Source of the DNA: Mycolicibacterium sp. P1-5
Lineage (GTDB): Bacteria; Actinomycetota; Actinomycetes; Mycobacteriales; Mycobacteriaceae
NCBI RefSeq assembly: GCF_008329565.1
Contig: NZ_NPKT01000001.1
Span: forward strand, 62,001-126,000
Direction of reading: 5' to 3'
DNA: 64,000 bases
Shown: positions 37,142 through 50,665 of the stretch, in pieces
How the letters are laid out: the number at the start of each line of letters is the position of its first letter
Numbering within the stretch: the first letter of the stretch is position 1
Made by a program: the position numbers and the translations under genes
The notes under the pieces: generated by a model
What the model was told of the DNA's origin: nothing
The model's database searches: none
The model's input: the letters and a program-made list of their open reading frames with translations, nothing else

Positions 37142-37911
37142 CGCACCGTTATCCCTTCAGCAGCCATCGCGGCCTTCACCTGACCGATGCTCAGCTCGCG
37201 GAAGTGGAAGACGCTGGCGGCCAACACCGCATCGGCCCCGGCCTCTACGGCCGGCGCGAAGTCATCCACTGCGCCGGCGCCGCCGCTGGCGATCACCGGA
37301 ACCGTGACGGCCTTGCGCACCGCTCGCAGCATCGCCAGGTCGAAACCCGCTTTGGTGCCGTCAGCGTCCATCGAGTTCAGCAGGATCTCGCCGACGCCCA
37401 ATTCAGCTCCGCGCGTTGCCCATTCGACCGCATCGATGCCGGTCCCCTGGCGACCGCCGTGCGTGGTGACCTCCCAGCCCGACGGGGTCGGTGCCGAACC
37501 AGCCGGTACCGTGCGGGCGTCCACCGACAATACGATGCACTGCGAGCCGAACTGCCGGGACAACTCGGCCAGCAGCTCCGGGCGCGCGATGGCCGCGGTG
37601 TTCACCGAAACCTTGTCGGCGCCGGCCCGCAGCAGCACGTCGACGTCCTCGACGGAGCGCACGCCGCCGCCGACGGTGAGCGGGATGAAGACCTGCTCGG
37701 CGGTGCGCCGCACTACGTCGAGCATCGTCGCGCGGCCCGACGAGGACGCCGTGACGTCGAGGAAAGTCAGCTCGTCGGCGCCTTCGGCGTCGTAAACGGC
37801 CGCCAGCTCGACGGGATCGCCCGCATCGCGCAGGTTTTCGAAGTTGACGCCCTTGACAACCCGGCCTGCGTCGACGTCCAGGCAGGGAATCACACGTACG
37901 GCGACGTCCAT
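37138..37911 (-). CDS. hisF: Imidazole glycerol phosphate synthase cyclase subunit HisF
   Basis: 257-residue TIM barrel that takes ammonia from HisH. Catalytic Asp at both faces: '[27 protein letters not shown]' and '[17 protein letters not shown]'. ATG start at 37909-37911, overlapping the impA stop by 1 nt; the longer upstream frame is non-conserved. Confidence 0.97.
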   Translation of the reverse strand: MDVAVRVIPCLDVDAGRVVKGVNFENLRDAGDPVELAAVYDAEGADELTFLDVTASSSGRATMLDVVRRTAEQVFIPLTVGGGVRSVEDVDVLLRAGADKVSVNTAAIARPELLAELSRQFGSQCIVLSVDARTVPAGSAPTPSGWEVTTHGGRQGTGIDAVEWATRGAELGVGEILLNSMDADGTKAGFDLAMLRAVRKAVTVPVIASGGAGAVDDFAPAVEAGADAVLAASVFHFRELSIGQVKAAMAAEGITVR

Positions 37912-38714
37912 CAGAGGTAGTTCTCCGGCGGACCGACCCGCTCGAGGATCTCCATGACGCGCCCGTGCACGCCGGGCGCGGCGGCCAGCGCGGCGCGCGA
38001 CGACGGCGTCCACTGCTGGCCTGACAGGTCGGTGACGATCCCGCCCGCCGCCCGCACCAGCGCCACCCCGGCGGCGTGGTCCCAGATGTGGTCACCGAAA
38101 CTGATTGCAGCACCCATGATTCCGGCGGAAACATAGGCGATATCGACACCGGTGGCGCCGTGCATGCGCAGCTTTGAGCAGACCCGGCTCAGATTCTCCA
38201 GCACAGCCAGCCGATATCGGCCTGGGAAGCGGCCGCGCCAGTCGACGTTGAACGTGCCGATGCCGATGACGCACTGCCCGATCTCGCCGTGCCCGATCGG
38301 TGGCTGCGCTTCGCCGTTGTAGTAGACCGGGCCGCCCGCCACCGCGGTGTAGCGCTGATCGGTGAACGGCAGCCAGGTGAGCCCCGCGACGGGCTCACCA
38401 TCGCGCAGTAGACCCAGCAGAATCGCGGCCATCGGCGACCCGGCGGCGTAGTTGAAGGTGCCGTCGATCGGATCGAGCACCCAAACCCACTCGGAATCTA
38501 TTGGCGCGCCGCCGAACTCTTCGCCGTGCACGCCGATACCGGTGGTCGCCTCCAAAGCCGCAACAACCTGACGTTCGATGGCCAGGTCCACCGCGGTCGC
38601 GAAGTCGTTGCCCTTCTTCTGCACGGCTGAATCCGCCCGGTGCCCGGCGATGAACGGTTTGGACGCCTCGTCCAGAATCGCGGCCGCCTGCGCCACCAGG
38701 GTGTCGAGGTCCAC
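37911..38714 (-). CDS. impA: Inositol monophosphatase family protein ImpA
   Basis: 267-residue Mg-dependent phosphatase of the IMPase family: 'HGEEFGG' and '[15 protein letters not shown]' metal-binding motifs and '[16 protein letters not shown]' at the C-terminus. Located inside the his operon between hisA and hisF as in M. tuberculosis (Rv1604); the true substrate (inositol phosphate or histidinol phosphate) cannot be told from the sequence. GTG start overlaps the hisA stop by 1 nt. Confidence 0.93.
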   Translation of the reverse strand: MDLDTLVAQAAAILDEASKPFIAGHRADSAVQKKGNDFATAVDLAIERQVVAALEATTGIGVHGEEFGGAPIDSEWVWVLDPIDGTFNYAAGSPMAAILLGLLRDGEPVAGLTWLPFTDQRYTAVAGGPVYYNGEAQPPIGHGEIGQCVIGIGTFNVDWRGRFPGRYRLAVLENLSRVCSKLRMHGATGVDIAYVSAGIMGAAISFGDHIWDHAAGVALVRAAGGIVTDLSGQQWTPSSRAALAAAPGVHGRVMEILERVGPPENYL

Positions 38715-39454
38715 TACTGACTCACCGCGGCCAGCGCCTCCGGCAGCGTGAATCGGCCGGCGTAGAGCGCCTTTCCGACGATCGCACCTTCCACACCGCT
38801 GTCGGTGAGCGTCGCGATCGCACGCAGGTCGTCCAGGCTCGACACCCCGCCGGAGGCGATCACCGGCGCGTCGGTGCACTCCGCGACGCCTTCGAGGAGG
38901 TCGAGGTTGGGTCCGGTGAGCGTGCCGTCCTTGGTGACGTCGGTGACGACGAACCGCGAGCAGCCCTCGCTGTCAAGGCGTTCCAGCACATTCCACAGGT
39001 CGCCGCCGTCGGTCTCCCAGCCGCGGCCACGCAGCCGGTGCTCCCCCTCGACGATCTGGACGTCCAGGCCGACAGCCACCTTGTCGCCGAACTCGGCGAT
39101 CGCGGCAGCGCACCACAGCGGGTTCTCCAGCGCCGCGGTACCGATGTTGACTCGGGTGCACCCGGTCGCCAGGGCCGCCTTGAGCGACTCGTCGTCGCGG
39201 ATACCGCCGGATAGTTCGACTTTCACGTCGAGCGCACCGACCACCTCGGCCAACAATTCACGGTTGGACCCGCGGCCGAACGCGGCGTCCAGGTCCACCA
39301 GATGAATCCATTCGGCACCGTCGCGCTGCCAGGTCAGCGCGGCGTCCAGCGCCGAGCCGTACTCGGTCTCGCTGCCGGCCTTGCCCTGCACCAGACGGAC
39401 CGCCTTGCCCTCGACAACGTCGACGGCAGGCAACAAAATCAGTGGCACTCTCAC
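38714..39454 (-). CDS. priA: Bifunctional HisA/TrpF isomerase PriA
   Basis: 246-residue TIM barrel that isomerises ProFAR (His) and, in actinobacteria, also PRA (Trp). Conserved '[27 protein letters not shown]', '[18 protein letters not shown]', '[19 protein letters not shown]' and '[14 protein letters not shown]'. No trpF is present among the trp genes here, consistent with dual function. GTG start overlaps hisH by 4 nt. Confidence 0.95.
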   Translation of the reverse strand: MRVPLILLPAVDVVEGKAVRLVQGKAGSETEYGSALDAALTWQRDGAEWIHLVDLDAAFGRGSNRELLAEVVGALDVKVELSGGIRDDESLKAALATGCTRVNIGTAALENPLWCAAAIAEFGDKVAVGLDVQIVEGEHRLRGRGWETDGGDLWNVLERLDSEGCSRFVVTDVTKDGTLTGPNLDLLEGVAECTDAPVIASGGVSSLDDLRAIATLTDSGVEGAIVGKALYAGRFTLPEALAAVSQ

Positions 39455-40076
39455 AGCCCCTCAACCCAATTCGTCAGCAGCGCCGCACCGGCGTCGCCAC
39501 TTTTTTCCGGATGAAATTGTGTCGCCGACAGCGGACCGTCCTCGACGGCGGCCAGGAACCGCGCGTGGTGGCTGGCCCAGGTCAGCTTCGCATCGGGTGC
39601 ACCCTCCCACTTCTGTGCAGCATAGGAGTGCACGAAGTAGAACCGGGTGTCGGAATCGAATCCCTTGAACAGCACACTGTCCGGGGCGGCTTCGACCACG
39701 TTCCAGCCCATGTGCGGGATCACCGGCGCATCGAGTCGGGTTACCGAACCCTGCCACTGCCCGCAGCCCTGCGACTCGACGCCGAATTCCACGCCGTGGG
39801 CGAAGAGGATCTGCATGCCCACGCACACACCGAGCACGGGACGGCTCGCGGCCACCCGCTCGGCGATGATGCGGTCGCCGCCGATCCCACGCAGGCCCGT
39901 CATGCACGCCTCGAACGCGCCGACCCCGGGCACGACCAGCCCATCGGCGTTCAGTGCGCGCTCCTTGTCGGCGGTCACCTCGACGTGGGCACCGGTGCGT
40001 TCCAGCGCTCGCTGCGCTGAGCGCAGGTTGCCTGAGCCGTAGTCCAGAACAACGACATCTTTACCGGAAAGCGCTG

Positions 40077-40080
<4 letters not shown>
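39451..40080 (-). CDS. hisH: Imidazole glycerol phosphate synthase glutamine amidotransferase HisH
   Basis: Class I glutaminase subunit, 209 residues: '[22 protein letters not shown]', nucleophile elbow '[10 protein letters not shown]', and the His-Glu pair in '[12 protein letters not shown]'. GTG start overlaps the hisB stop by 4 nt. Confidence 0.97.
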
Positions 40081-43152
<3,072 letters not shown>

Positions 43153-43230
43153 CAGTTCGATTGTCCCCGATCGGTGCACCCGATTAAAAATCGATTGAGC
43201 GCGGGTCGCGGCGGCCCGGATACTGCGGTT

Positions 43231-43866
43231 ATGCAATGGGAGCTGTGGTTGGCGTTCGTCGGCGCCGCGATCGCCATCAGTGTGTCGCCCGGGGCCGGTG
43301 CGATCCAGTCCATGGCGACCGGTCTGGCGCACGGTCTGCGCCGCGGCTACTGGAGCATCATGGGCCTGCAGATCGGGCTGACGCTGCAGCTGGCGGCCGT
43401 CGCGGTCGGACTGGGCGCGGCGATCGCGCGGTCGGTCGTGGCCTTCACCGTGATCAAGTGGATCGGCGTCGGCTATCTTGTCTATCTCGCGGTCCGTCAA
43501 TGGCGTAGCAAGCCCTTTGACCTGGGTGAACAGGCCAGCGTGGACACCAGTGCCGGTCGGCTGCACCTGCTGGTACGCGGCTGCCTGGTCAACGTCACCA
43601 ACCCGAAGGGCCTGGCGTTCCTCCTTGCGGTGCTCCCCCAGTTCGTCGTGCCGACCGCCCCGTTGCTGTCGCAATATCTGGCCATCGGGACGACGATGGT
43701 CGTCGTCGACCTGGCGGTGATGGGCGCGTACACCGGGCTGGCGTCGCGGATGCTGGGCTGGCTGCGTACGCCGCGTCAGCGGAAAGCGCTGAACCGGACA
43801 TTCTCCGGCCTGTTCGCCGCCGCGGCGGTGGTGCTGTCGCTGGTGCGCCGCGGCGCGGCCGCCTAA
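43231..43866 (+). CDS. LysE/RhtB-family amino-acid exporter
   Basis: 211-residue inner-membrane protein with about six hydrophobic segments. N-terminal '[35 protein letters not shown]' and '[22 protein letters not shown]' are hallmark motifs. ATG start at 43231. Divergent from the his operon. Substrate not predictable. Confidence 0.9.
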   Translation: MQWELWLAFVGAAIAISVSPGAGAIQSMATGLAHGLRRGYWSIMGLQIGLTLQLAAVAVGLGAAIARSVVAFTVIKWIGVGYLVYLAVRQWRSKPFDLGEQASVDTSAGRLHLLVRGCLVNVTNPKGLAFLLAVLPQFVVPTAPLLSQYLAIGTTMVVVDLAVMGAYTGLASRMLGWLRTPRQRKALNRTFSGLFAAAAVVLSLVRRGAAA

Positions 43867-43876
43867 CGTGAGCGCC

Positions 43877-44290
43877 ATGTCCACCAAGGATCACCCGAAC
43901 AACGCCCCCGGCGTGCCGATGAAGTTTCCGGTCTGGTTCGAGAACTTCCAGATCAAGTACTTCAACCCGGCCGTGAAGCCGCTGGCCAAATACATGCCAG
44001 GCATGTCGGTCATCTCCCATCGCGGCCGGACCTCGGGTAAGGAGTACGAGACCGTGGTGTCGGCCTACCGAAAGGGCGACACGCTGGCGATTCTGCTGGG
44101 CCACGGCAAGACCAACTGGGTCAAGAACATCCTGGCCGCCGGCGAGGCCGACATCCGGCACGGACGCAGGAATCTGCATCTGATCAACCCGCGGCTGGTG
44201 CCGGCGGGTTCCGACGACCCGTCGCTGCCCGGCATCGCGCGCAAGGGCGTGAAGCGCGGCGTCGGCGCGTTCGTCGCCGATATCGCCTGA
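43877..44290 (+). CDS. DUF385/Ddn-like nitroreductase-family protein (F420-binding type)
   Basis: About 137 residues with the Ddn/Fgd-type beta-barrel pattern: '[46 protein letters not shown]'. Members use F420 or FMN; the N-terminal Pro-rich stretch precedes the core. ATG start chosen; a GTG three codons upstream (43868) is possible. The same family sits beside nadC in M. tuberculosis (Rv1598c). Confidence 0.85.
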   Translation: MSTKDHPNNAPGVPMKFPVWFENFQIKYFNPAVKPLAKYMPGMSVISHRGRTSGKEYETVVSAYRKGDTLAILLGHGKTNWVKNILAAGEADIRHGRRNLHLINPRLVPAGSDDPSLPGIARKGVKRGVGAFVADIA

Positions 44291-44293
44291 GCC

Positions 44294-45151
44294 CTAGAGG
44301 TCCAGACCGACGTCGAGGACCCGTACCGAGTGGGTCAACGCACCGACGGCCAAGAAGTCCACCCCTGTCCCGGCATAGTCGGCGGCGCTGTCCAGGCTGA
44401 GGCCGCCGGAGGATTCCAGCAACACGCCGGGTCCGTTGGCGTCGCGGCGCTGGACGGCGATCTGGGTCTGCCAGACCGGGAAATTGTCCAGCAGGATCAG
44501 CTCCACGTCCTCGGCGAGCACTTCGTCGAACTGCTCGAGGGTGTCGACCTCGACCTCGCACGACAGGTCCGGCGCCGCCGAGCGGACCGCTCGCAGCGCG
44601 GCGACCACCGACCCGGCCGCCGCGACGTGGTTGTCCTTGATCAGCGCGGCATCGCCCAAGCCCATCCGGTGGTTGACCCCGCCGCCGAGCCGCACCGCGT
44701 ACTTCTGCAGTGCCCGCAGCCCCGGCAGGGTCTTGCGGGTGTCGCGGATCTTGGCGTTCGTGCCCTCGACAGCATCGACCCAGGCCGCGGTGGCAGTAGC
44801 GATCCCGGATAGGTGGCACACCAGGTTGAGCAGGGTCCGCTCGGCGGTCAGCAGGCCGCGGGTCGGCGCCTGCACCCGCAGCAGGGCCGCACCGGCCTCC
44901 AGCCGCGTGCCGTCCTCCACCCGGTCAACGACCTGGTAGCCGTCCTGGCCGAGCACCTCGTCCAGAACCAGCAGCGCCACGTCGATGCCGGCAGCGACGC
45001 CGGGTTCCCGCGTCACCAGCGCCGCGACGCCTGCGGCGTCGCTGGGCACCGTCGCCAGCGTGGTGATGTCGGGGCCGTAGCGAAGGTCCTCGTCGAGCCC
45101 ACGACGGATCGTGATGAGAGCTTCGGCCAGCTCGTCGTCGGTGAGTTTCAT
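44294..45151 (-). CDS. nadC: Quinolinate phosphoribosyltransferase
   Basis: 285-residue enzyme converting quinolinate to NaMN. 'LTAERTLLNLVCHLSGIATATAAWVDA', 'DTRKTLPGLRALQKYAVRLGGGVNHRMGLGDAALIKDNHV' and 'LESSGGLSLD'. ATG at 45149-45151 overlaps the nadB stop by 4 nt. Last gene of nadABC, which is probably repressed by NrtR. Confidence 0.97.
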   Translation of the reverse strand: MKLTDDELAEALITIRRGLDEDLRYGPDITTLATVPSDAAGVAALVTREPGVAAGIDVALLVLDEVLGQDGYQVVDRVEDGTRLEAGAALLRVQAPTRGLLTAERTLLNLVCHLSGIATATAAWVDAVEGTNAKIRDTRKTLPGLRALQKYAVRLGGGVNHRMGLGDAALIKDNHVAAAGSVVAALRAVRSAAPDLSCEVEVDTLEQFDEVLAEDVELILLDNFPVWQTQIAVQRRDANGPGVLLESSGGLSLDSAADYAGTGVDFLAVGALTHSVRVLDVGLDL

Positions 45152-46710
45152 TGCAGGCACGCCAGCGCGTAATCGCCCTGCAGCGTGCGGCTGAATGCTT
45201 GCGCCGGATCGGTGTCGCGGTGATCGCCGCGGTGGTGGCAGCCACGGGATTCGGTGCGCGCCAACGCCGCCGCAGCCACCGCACGGGCGGTGGTGGTGAG
45301 CGCGACGTCCTCGGCGGCAGCGCGGGTGGTCATCCGCTTGGGTGTTGCCTCGGCCAGGCTATCGGCCAAGCGTTGCAATCCGGCCGCGTCGCGGACCACC
45401 GAGGCGTATTCCGTCATCGCGTTCTGCAGTGCCGGGCGATCGAGCGCATTGTGTTGACGCTCTTCGACTTTCGCCACCGGTGACCCTGCGCCACGGGCGT
45501 GTTCGACGGCTTCCCGGCCGGCGCGCCCACCGACGACCAGACCTTCGAGCAGGCTGTTGGAGGCCAGTCGGTTGGCGCCGTGCATGCCGGTGCGGGCGAC
45601 CTCACCAGCTGCGAACAGGCCCGCCAGATCAGTGCGGCCGGACACGTCCGTGGTCACGCCGCCGCAGCTGTAGTGCGCTCCGGGGACGACCGGAATCTGT
45701 TGGCGGGTGGGGTCGATGCCGACGGCATGGCAGGCCGCCGTCACCGTCGGGAAGCGTTGTGCCAGATTCTTGATACCCCGTGCGTCCAAGTACACGCACT
45801 GATCGCCGGTTTCGCGCAGTCGGGCCTCGATGGCGGCGGCGACGATGTCGCGCGGGGCGAGGTCACCCATCGGGTGATGGGCGGTGACCGACTCGCCGCG
45901 GGCGTCACGAAGCACCGCGCCCTCGCCGCGCAGCGCCTCAGTGATCAGCGGCCGCCGCCCGGTGCCGTCGCGGTCGAACAGCATCGTCGGATGGAATTGG
46001 ACGAATTCGATGTCGGTGACGCCGACGCCGGCCCACAGTGCCAGCGCGATGCCGTCACCGGTGGAGCCTTCCGGGTTGGTGGTTGCTCGATACAGGTGAC
46101 CCAGGCCCCCGGTCGCCAGGACGACCGACGGGGCGTGCACGATGCCGAGCCCGTCGGCGTTGCGGACCAACACGCCGGTGACCGCCGAGCCGTCATGAAG
46201 AACTTGCAGCGCAACATGATTGCGGCGGATGTCCACGGTATTGGCCGCGTGGTCGAGCGCGCGCTGCACCTCGGCGCCGGTGGCGTCGCCGCCGGCATGG
46301 ATGATGCGGCGGCGGGAGTGGCCGCCTTCGCGGGTGAGCGCCCATTGGCCGGGGGCACTCTCATCGAACCGTGCGCCGTCGTCGACCAGATCGGCCACCG
46401 CGCGGTATCCGTCGGCGACGATGGAACGCACCGCGTCGGGGTCACACAACCCGGCGCCGGCCGCCACGGTGTCTCGGACATGCGCTTCAACGGAGTCGTC
46501 GGTGTGCGGCAGCACGACTGCGATCCCACCCTGAGCGTAGAACGTCGCGGTGTCAGGCGCCTTGCTCAAAACGACTGTGCGGCCGCCCTTTCGATGTGCT
46601 GCCAGTGCCGCGGCCAGACCGGCCACCCCGGTGCCGATCACCACCACGTCCGCGCGCTGCTGCCAGTCCACACCCGCGGCACCGACACCGCAGGCCAACG
46701 AGCGGCTCAT
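45148..46710 (-). CDS. nadB: L-aspartate oxidase
   Basis: 520-residue FAD enzyme making iminoaspartate. FAD motif '[19 protein letters not shown]', '[11 protein letters not shown]', '[25 protein letters not shown]', and '[45 protein letters not shown]'. 4-nt overlap with nadA and nadC. Confidence 0.97.
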   Translation of the reverse strand: MSRSLACGVGAAGVDWQQRADVVVIGTGVAGLAAALAAHRKGGRTVVLSKAPDTATFYAQGGIAVVLPHTDDSVEAHVRDTVAAGAGLCDPDAVRSIVADGYRAVADLVDDGARFDESAPGQWALTREGGHSRRRIIHAGGDATGAEVQRALDHAANTVDIRRNHVALQVLHDGSAVTGVLVRNADGLGIVHAPSVVLATGGLGHLYRATTNPEGSTGDGIALALWAGVGVTDIEFVQFHPTMLFDRDGTGRRPLITEALRGEGAVLRDARGESVTAHHPMGDLAPRDIVAAAIEARLRETGDQCVYLDARGIKNLAQRFPTVTAACHAVGIDPTRQQIPVVPGAHYSCGGVTTDVSGRTDLAGLFAAGEVARTGMHGANRLASNSLLEGLVVGGRAGREAVEHARGAGSPVAKVEERQHNALDRPALQNAMTEYASVVRDAAGLQRLADSLAEATPKRMTTRAAAEDVALTTTARAVAAAALARTESRGCHHRGDHRDTDPAQAFSRTLQGDYALACLQ

Positions 46711-47759
46711 TCGCCGCCGCCGCCGGGCTGACCGATCTCGATCATCCGCTGCACACTGGCACGGGCCAGCCGGGCGGTCTCGGGATCGACGTCCACCTCG
46801 TCGGCGCCGTCAACCAGGCAGCGCAGCAGCGCGGCCGGGGTGATCATTTTCATGTACTTGCACGACGCCCGGTCGTTGACGGCCTGGAAGTCGATACCCG
46901 GTGCCGCACGGCGCAACTGGTGCAGCATGCCGACCTCGGTGGCGACCAGCACCTGCTTGGCGTGCGAGGCCTTGGCGGCGTCGAGCATTCCGCCGGTTGA
47001 CAGAATATGGACCCGGTCCGACGGGAAAGCACCTTCCCCGGCGAGGTACAGCGCCGAAGTGGCGCAACCACATTCGGGATGTACGAACAGCTCGGCATCG
47101 GGGTGGCTGCGGGCCTGGTCGGCCAGCTCGTCGCCATTGATACCCGCATGCACGTGGCATTCGCCGGCCCACACGTGCAGGTTCGTCCGGCCGGTCACCC
47201 GACGGACGTGGGCGCCGAGAAACTGGTCGGGGCAGAACAGCACCTCGCGGTCGTCGGGAATGGATGCGACCACCTCGACCGCGTTGGACGAGGTGCAGCA
47301 GATGTCGGTCAGCGCCTTCACCGCGGCGGTGGTGTTGACGTAGGACACCACGACGGCGCCGGGGTGTTCGTCCTTCCAAGCCTGCAGTTCGTCGGCGTTG
47401 ATGGAGTCGGCCAGCGAACAGCCGGCGCGCTGATCGGGAATCAGCACCGTCTTATCGGGGCTGAGGATCTTGGCGGTCTCGGCCATGAAGTGCACGCCGC
47501 AGAACACGATGGTCTCTTCGGCGGCCTCGGCCGCGATCCGGGACAGCGCCAGCGAGTCACCGACATGGTCGGCGACGTCCTGGATGGCCGGCAATTGATA
47601 GTTGTGCGCAAGGATGGTCGCGTTGCGCAGGGAGGCCAGCCGGCGAATCTCGGCGGCCCATTCCTCGTCACCGTTCACGCCGGTGTAGCCACCGGGTCCG
47701 TCGGTGATGCGGTCGACAAGCCCGTTACGGACGGCGTCTGCACGATCCAAGACGGTCAT
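46707..47759 (-). CDS. nadA: Quinolinate synthase
   Basis: 350-residue [4Fe-4S] enzyme. '[26 protein letters not shown]' and cysteine ligands in 'QRAGCSLAD', 'HPECGCATS' and '[13 protein letters not shown]'. ATG at 47757-47759 with AGGAGGCGG upstream. The NrtR palindrome lies 27 nt upstream of the start, so the whole nadABC operon is likely under NrtR control. Confidence 0.97.
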   Translation of the reverse strand: MTVLDRADAVRNGLVDRITDGPGGYTGVNGDEEWAAEIRRLASLRNATILAHNYQLPAIQDVADHVGDSLALSRIAAEAAEETIVFCGVHFMAETAKILSPDKTVLIPDQRAGCSLADSINADELQAWKDEHPGAVVVSYVNTTAAVKALTDICCTSSNAVEVVASIPDDREVLFCPDQFLGAHVRRVTGRTNLHVWAGECHVHAGINGDELADQARSHPDAELFVHPECGCATSALYLAGEGAFPSDRVHILSTGGMLDAAKASHAKQVLVATEVGMLHQLRRAAPGIDFQAVNDRASCKYMKMITPAALLRCLVDGADEVDVDPETARLARASVQRMIEIGQPGGGGE

Positions 47760-47785
47760 TTCCGCCTCCTGTCTCGCTTTCCGAG

Positions 47786-47808
47786 GTTTTCGACTTACAA
47801 TCGAAAAC
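47786..47808. promoter_or_regulatory. NrtR operator between nadA and nrtR
   Basis: A 23-bp perfect palindrome: GTTTTCGA-CTTACAA-TCGAAAAC (8-bp arms, 7-nt spacer). It directly abuts the nrtR GTG start and contains its -10-like TACAAT (47796-47801), so both divergent operons would be controlled. The known mycobacterial NadR/NrtR site is a palindrome of about this size. Confidence 0.75.
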
Positions 47809-48501
47809 GTGGTTCATACTAACACCGAACACGAAGTGCTCGCCGTCGTATTCCAGGTGGGCGACGCCCACTCCCGTAAACCCGCCCTTAACGTGCTGTT
47901 ATGGCAACGCGGATTGGAGCCCGAGCGCGGCAAGTGGTCACTGCCCGGCGGCCGGCTGCGCGCCGATGAGGACCTGACCAGTTCGGTGCGGCGCCAGCTG
48001 GCCGAGAAGGTCGACGTGCGAAACATCGCCCACCTCGAACAGCTCGCGGTCTTCTCCGACCCGGGTCGGGTGCCTGGTGTTCGCACGATCGCCTCGACGT
48101 TCCTCGGGCTGGTGCCGTCGGTCGCCTCCCCCGAACTCCCCCCGGACACCCGCTGGCATCCGGTCAACGACCTGCCGGAGATGGCTTTCGACCATGCTCC
48201 GATGGTGGAATACGCGCGCATCCGGCTGGTTGCCAAGCTCTCCTATACCAATATCGGATTCGCGTTGACACCAACGGAATTCGCACTCTCGACGCTGCGC
48301 GACATCTACGGCGCCGCCCTCGGCTACCAAGTCGACGCCACCAATCTGCAGCGGGTGCTGGCCCGTCGTGGTGTCATCACACCGACCGGAACGACGGCCC
48401 ATCCGGGCCGAAGCGGCGGACGCCCGGCGGCGCTGTATCGCTTCACCGACTCGCAGTTGAGGGTGACCGACGAGTTTGCCGCGTTGCGGCCGCCCGGGTG
48501 A
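47809..48501 (+). CDS. nrtR: NrtR-type NUDIX-related transcriptional regulator of NAD synthesis
   Basis: 230 residues. N-terminal NUDIX-like domain has a degenerate Nudix box ('[24 protein letters not shown]': two catalytic Glu and the Gly replaced by Gln, Lys and Asp), consistent with an ADP-ribose sensor that does not hydrolyse. The C-terminal winged helix is '[34 protein letters not shown]'. GTG start immediately after the operator, so the mRNA is leaderless. Its divergent target is nadABC. Confidence 0.9.
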   Translation: MVHTNTEHEVLAVVFQVGDAHSRKPALNVLLWQRGLEPERGKWSLPGGRLRADEDLTSSVRRQLAEKVDVRNIAHLEQLAVFSDPGRVPGVRTIASTFLGLVPSVASPELPPDTRWHPVNDLPEMAFDHAPMVEYARIRLVAKLSYTNIGFALTPTEFALSTLRDIYGAALGYQVDATNLQRVLARRGVITPTGTTAHPGRSGGRPAALYRFTDSQLRVTDEFAALRPPG

Positions 48502-48518
48502 GTCGGCTGGCTTCTTAG

Positions 48519-48541
48519 ACCCTTCTTAAGGTAGAAAGGGT
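48519..48541 (+). promoter_or_regulatory. Possible promoter with palindrome upstream of the LIP lipase gene
   Basis: TAAGGT at 48527-48532 is a -10 candidate 12 nt before the ATG. It is framed by the inverted repeat ACCCTT (48519-48524) and AAGGGT (48536-48541). No obvious -35; the cognate regulator is unknown. Confidence 0.3.
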
Positions 48542-48544
48542 GGG

Positions 48545-49879
48545 ATGCATCCGGTTAGCGCTGGGCCGCCGAGCCCCGAATGGATTGGCCGCGCCCCGCA
48601 CGAGGAGCTCGATCGCGGTGCGCATCCCGTGCTGCCGACCGAGGACCCGTTCTATGAACCGCCGGCCGGTTACGAGCATGCCGAACCCGGCACCGTGCTG
48701 GCCTCGCGCGATGTTCAGCTGGGCTTTCTCGGACTGATTCCCCAGCGCGTGCGGGCCACTCAGCTGTTGTACCGCACCACCGACCACAACGGTTTGCCGC
48801 AGGCCACCGTCACCACGGTGCTCATTCCGACCGGCCACACGCCCGACCAGGTCCGCAACGTCGTCTCCTACCAGTGCGCGATCGACGCGGTGTCCTCACG
48901 CTGCTTCCCCTCCTACGCCCTGCGCCGGCACGCCAAGGCCGTCGGGTCGCTTCCCCAGCTGGAATACCTGCTCATCGCTGCCGCACTGGCAGAGGGCTGG
49001 GTGGTGTCGGTTCCGGATCATGAGGGCCCGGCCGGCATCTGGGGCGCCCCCTATGAACCGGGCTATGCCGTCCTGGACGGTCTGCGGGCCGCACTCGGTT
49101 TCGAGCGGTTCGGTCTCGCAGCGGGCAGCCAGATCGGGTTGTGGGGCTATTCCGGCGGCGGGCTGGCCAGCGCGTGGGCGGCCGAGGTGCACGAGGACTA
49201 TGCGCCCGAGCTCAACCTCGTCGGCGCAGTTCTCGGTTCGCCGGTCGGCGACCTGGGCCACACGTTCCGCAAGCTCAACGGCTCCTATCTGGCCGCGCTA
49301 CCCGCGCTGGTGGTATCCGCGCTGGCCAAGACCTACCCGGATCTCAACCGCGTCATCGAGCAGAACGCCACCGAAGAAGGGCTCGCGTTGCTGCGTCGGC
49401 TCGAGAAGATGACCACCGCGGAGGCGGTCATCCGGCTGTTCCGCACCGATTTCGACGACCTGGTGCGCCCGCCACTCGAGGAGATTCTGGCGACGCCGGA
49501 GGTCCAATACGTCTTCGACAACATCAAGCTGGGCAAGTCGGTGCCCGACCTTCCGGTGCTGATCCTGCAGGCGGTGCACGATTCGGTGATCGACGTCGAC
49601 GACATCGACGATCTGGTGCGCACCTACACAGCCGGTGGCGCGCGGGTGACCTACCACCGCGACATGTTCAGCGAGCACATGCTGCTGCACCCGATGTCCG
49701 CGCCGATGACGCTGCGCTGGCTGACCGACCGGTTCGCCCAGCGCCCGATCGACGAGCACATCGTGCGGACGAAGTGGCCGACGCTGCTCAACCCGATGAC
49801 CTACGCGGGCATGTTGCGCCTGGGCGGGATCGTCGCCCGAGTGGTCACCGGCGGCCGGGTTCCACTGCGTCCGCTTTAA
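48545..49879 (+). CDS. LIP-type secretory lipase family protein (Rv1592c-like)
   Basis: 444-residue alpha/beta hydrolase. Nucleophile elbow '[11 protein letters not shown]' (Ser203), '[27 protein letters not shown]' oxyanion-side region, an Asp candidate in '[20 protein letters not shown]' and His in '[10 protein letters not shown]'. No cleavable signal peptide is evident. Family: LIP lipases. Its last 35 bp overlap the 3' end of the convergent DUF2567 gene. Confidence 0.9.
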   Translation: MHPVSAGPPSPEWIGRAPHEELDRGAHPVLPTEDPFYEPPAGYEHAEPGTVLASRDVQLGFLGLIPQRVRATQLLYRTTDHNGLPQATVTTVLIPTGHTPDQVRNVVSYQCAIDAVSSRCFPSYALRRHAKAVGSLPQLEYLLIAAALAEGWVVSVPDHEGPAGIWGAPYEPGYAVLDGLRAALGFERFGLAAGSQIGLWGYSGGGLASAWAAEVHEDYAPELNLVGAVLGSPVGDLGHTFRKLNGSYLAALPALVVSALAKTYPDLNRVIEQNATEEGLALLRRLEKMTTAEAVIRLFRTDFDDLVRPPLEEILATPEVQYVFDNIKLGKSVPDLPVLILQAVHDSVIDVDDIDDLVRTYTAGGARVTYHRDMFSEHMLLHPMSAPMTLRWLTDRFAQRPIDEHIVRTKWPTLLNPMTYAGMLRLGGIVARVVTGGRVPLRPL

Positions 49880-50438
49880 CCGGCGGGCGTTCCAGCGGCG
49901 GCCATGCCCCGAGGTCGTCACGCGGGGTCGCCACTGCCATCAAGGCGTACGTCAGCGCGGCGATCGCGGCCGGGAACAACAACGTCGTCGCGATCTGCAG
50001 CGGCCCGTGGGCGAAGAACACCGGCGGCGCCTCGGAGTAGTAGAAGATTCGGTGCTCCGGGCTCACCGGCGCGGTGTCGAACGGCACCGGCCCGTAGTGC
50101 CAGCGCACCAGCAGAGCGCCCACGCCCGCGGCCGCACCGGCGGCAGCCACCGAACCCACCCACAGCGCCGTCGCCACCAGTGGCCCCCGATGAACACGCC
50201 ACTGCCACACCAGGACTGCCGCCACGATCGCCATCGACGTCAGTAATCCGATCAGCAACGCCGCCGCCACGAACAGGTGGTCGGATTCGCTGCCGAGGTA
50301 GGTCTGCACCCGCTGACCGGAGCGGGTCAACGCGATCACCCCGTGCGCCGACGGGGCCAGCAGCGACCACACCACGCCCACCACCGCGCCGGCCAGCGTC
50401 AGCCCCGCGATGACGATGAGTGCCGCGCGTCGTCTCAC
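49845..50438 (-). CDS. DUF2567 membrane protein (Rv1591-like)
   Basis: 197-residue protein with about four membrane helices ('[23 protein letters not shown]', '[27 protein letters not shown]', '[22 protein letters not shown]', '[21 protein letters not shown]') and an external loop. GTG start overlaps the bsaP stop by 4 nt. Probably transcribed with bioB-bsaP. Function unknown. Confidence 0.85.
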   Translation of the reverse strand: MRRRAALIVIAGLTLAGAVVGVVWSLLAPSAHGVIALTRSGQRVQTYLGSESDHLFVAAALLIGLLTSMAIVAAVLVWQWRVHRGPLVATALWVGSVAAAGAAAGVGALLVRWHYGPVPFDTAPVSPEHRIFYYSEAPPVFFAHGPLQIATTLLFPAAIAALTYALMAVATPRDDLGAWPPLERPPVKADAVEPGRR

Positions 50439-50665
50439 CGCTGAGCCTCCAGATCGTGCGAGTCGACGCGACCGTGCCGCGAGCACTTGGCCCACCAGCC
50501 GTCCGGACGTACCTGGACCACCATCCGGCGTCCACACTCGGCGCAGAACCGGGGCGGTTCGAGCCCCAGCTGTGCCGCGGTGGGCACCACGCTGCCGGCC
50601 GCCTCGCCGGTGTATACGTTGTAGATCCCGGCACTCACCGGTGCGGGCAACTGTTCGACCATCAC
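50435..50665 (-). CDS. bsaP: Biotin synthase auxiliary protein BsaP (zinc-ribbon-like)
   Basis: 76-residue protein with a C-terminal zinc-ribbon-like cluster CAEC-x17-C-x2-H ('[27 protein letters not shown]'). Conserved directly downstream of bioB in mycobacteria (Rv1590 position). From memory, this small protein has been shown to be needed for mycobacterial BioB to make biotin. GTG start overlaps the bioB stop by 4 nt (an ATG one codon further is also possible). The four Cys/His ligands suggest metal or Fe-S binding. Confidence 0.85.
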   Translation of the reverse strand: MMVEQLPAPVSAGIYNVYTGEAAGSVVPTAAQLGLEPPRFCAECGRRMVVQVRPDGWWAKCSRHGRVDSHDLEAQR

